From: Algoriphagus hitonicola
GTDB lineage: Bacteria; Bacteroidota; Bacteroidia; Cytophagales; Cyclobacteriaceae
Reading direction: 5' to 3'
NCBI RefSeq assembly: GCF_900113375.1
Contig: NZ_FOPC01000001.1
Span: 1-64,000, forward strand
DNA length: 64,000 nt
The notes under the pieces are model-generated. The model searched no databases and had not been told where the DNA came from. It saw only the letters and a program-made list of their open reading frames with translations. The position numbers were made by a program, and so were the translations under genes. Positions 63,395-64,000 of this stretch are shown in pieces (the first letter of the stretch is position 1; the number at the start of each line of letters is the position of its first letter).

Positions 63395-63805
63395 TTACCT
63401 CATTTCCGAAAGTTTATTCTTAATCAGGATTACAGCCACGCTTAAAGTGATAAATGCCAAGGTAGCTTGCATCATGATCCCGGTTTTTACAAATTCCGGT
63501 AAACTAGGCGTGGCAAAAGAAAATGATATAGAAGGGAGTGTTAATTCTGGAAACTCAACAAACATTTTGGTCCAAATACTTTCTATTGGACTTTGGAAAA
63601 ATGATAATAATATAACGACTGCAAATATAGAAGCGATCATGCCCCATTGTTTTTTAGAAATTATTGGTTCATAGGTCGTTATACTTTTTTTCTCCTCTAG
63701 CCTAGACATGACTGATCGCAAAATGTCCTCATGGGGAGATTTAGGACTAGCTTCTTGAATCCATTTGAATAAGGGATCATGCTCATTTTTCAACCGATCA
63801 TTCAT
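63395..63805 (-). CDS. membrane protein coupled to an ECF sigma factor, possible anti-sigma
   Basis: A 136-aa protein with two membrane helices (about 50-66, WGMIASIFAVVILLSFF; and about 111-128, ATLAFITLSVAVILI). The cytoplasmic N-terminus (LFKWIQEASPKSPHEDILRSVMSRLEEKKS) is short and lacks the zinc HxxxCxxC motif of ZAS anti-sigma factors. Its ATG overlaps the stop of the sigma gene by 4 nt, the usual arrangement of sigma/anti-sigma pairs. Anti-sigma function is inferred from position only. Confidence 0.75.
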   Translation of the reverse strand: MNDRLKNEHDPLFKWIQEASPKSPHEDILRSVMSRLEEKKSITTYEPIISKKQWGMIASIFAVVILLSFFQSPIESIWTKMFVEFPELTLPSISFSFATPSLPEFVKTGIMMQATLAFITLSVAVILIKNKLSEMR

Positions 63806-64000
63806 GATATTTTCAAGCTTTCTTTATGATACAAACTAGTGATTTCTTTTAATAAATTTTTTCGGCCGCGGTGGAGAAGAATCTTTATGTTTGATTCAGA
63901 AAGTTCAGTGATTTCCACTATTTCTTTGATGGATTGTTCGTCTAGGTAGAATAGTGTCAACACAGCTGATTCGGCGGACTTGAGTTTGTCCAGAGCTAGC
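63802..64000 (-). CDS. RNA polymerase ECF sigma factor (C-terminal part, cut by the window)
   Basis: Only the last 65 residues are in the window; the gene continues past 64000. The visible part is sigma-70 region 4: LKSAESAVLTLFYLDEQSIKEIVEITELSESNIKILLHRGRKNLLKEI. The pattern with the invariant HRGRKNL recognition helix is the ECF type. Its TGA overlaps the start of the membrane protein gene by 4 nt, so the two are coupled. Confidence 0.85.
   Translation of the reverse strand, partial: LALDKLKSAESAVLTLFYLDEQSIKEIVEITELSESNIKILLHRGRKNLLKEITSLYHKESLKIS

Overview
The window looks like a chromosomal segment of a Bacteroidota bacterium, most likely a Cytophagales member close to Cyclobacteriaceae/Algoriphagus. 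This is inferred from gene content: a SusC/SusD pair, large CarboxypepD-reg/TonB receptors, YfhO, DUF5683, LytTR two-component genes, VCBS/ASPIC-UnbV lipoproteins, and -7 boxes of the Bacteroidota type TAnnTTTG. Two promoters (tRNA-Gln and rpsF) match TTTG-N20-TAnnTTTG. No sequence search was run, so the taxon is an inference.

Layout. 1-3.7 kb: minus-strand operon yfhO-methyltransferase-slyD. 3.9-5.2 kb: ffh. 5.3-10.6 kb: an AT-rich accessory stretch of lipoproteins and secreted proteins, an AAA/DUF4143-type ATPase, and a small Cys-rich secreted peptide followed by a 6-bladed beta-propeller lipoprotein. 10.6-23.3 kb: guaD-like deaminase, LytS/LytTR pair, TonB-linked receptor, pdhB, aldehyde dehydrogenase, rhodanese, phosphodiesterase, a 48-aa basic protein, hisS, ybaB, glycosyltransferase, PspC. 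23.3-38.4 kb: OmpA/TPR protein, a SusC/SusD locus with a LacI-type operator upstream, then a VCBS lipoprotein, creatininase, glycosylasparaginase, CutC and a cytochrome-VCBS lipoprotein. 38.5-43 kb: CBS protein, a roughly 390-bp inverted-repeat element, a metZ-like sulfhydrylase behind a SAM-I riboswitch, then pth, rplY and prs. 43-49 kb: M14 peptidase, Cys-cluster protein, EcsC protein, and a second peptide/propeller pair. 49-54.5 kb: tRNA-Gln, rplI-rpsR-rpsF, coiled-coil protein, two methyltransferases, apaG, ung. 54.5-62.4 kb: minus-strand lepB-dapB-DUF5683-parB-parA and yidC-pyrG. 62.4-64 kb: a long AT-rich gap, a small HTH protein, and a membrane protein coupled to a truncated ECF sigma gene.

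Most of the window is housekeeping. The observations I would check first are: (i) an (AAACC)5 tract whose copy number decides whether an upstream ATG is in frame with a lipoprotein gene, which suggests a phase-variation switch; (ii) two independent loci pairing a small Cys-containing secreted peptide with a 6-bladed beta-propeller lipoprotein; (iii) a SusCD locus with glycosylasparaginase and CutC but no recognisable glycoside hydrolase; (iv) the inverted-repeat-bounded element that fits exactly between two convergent stop codons.
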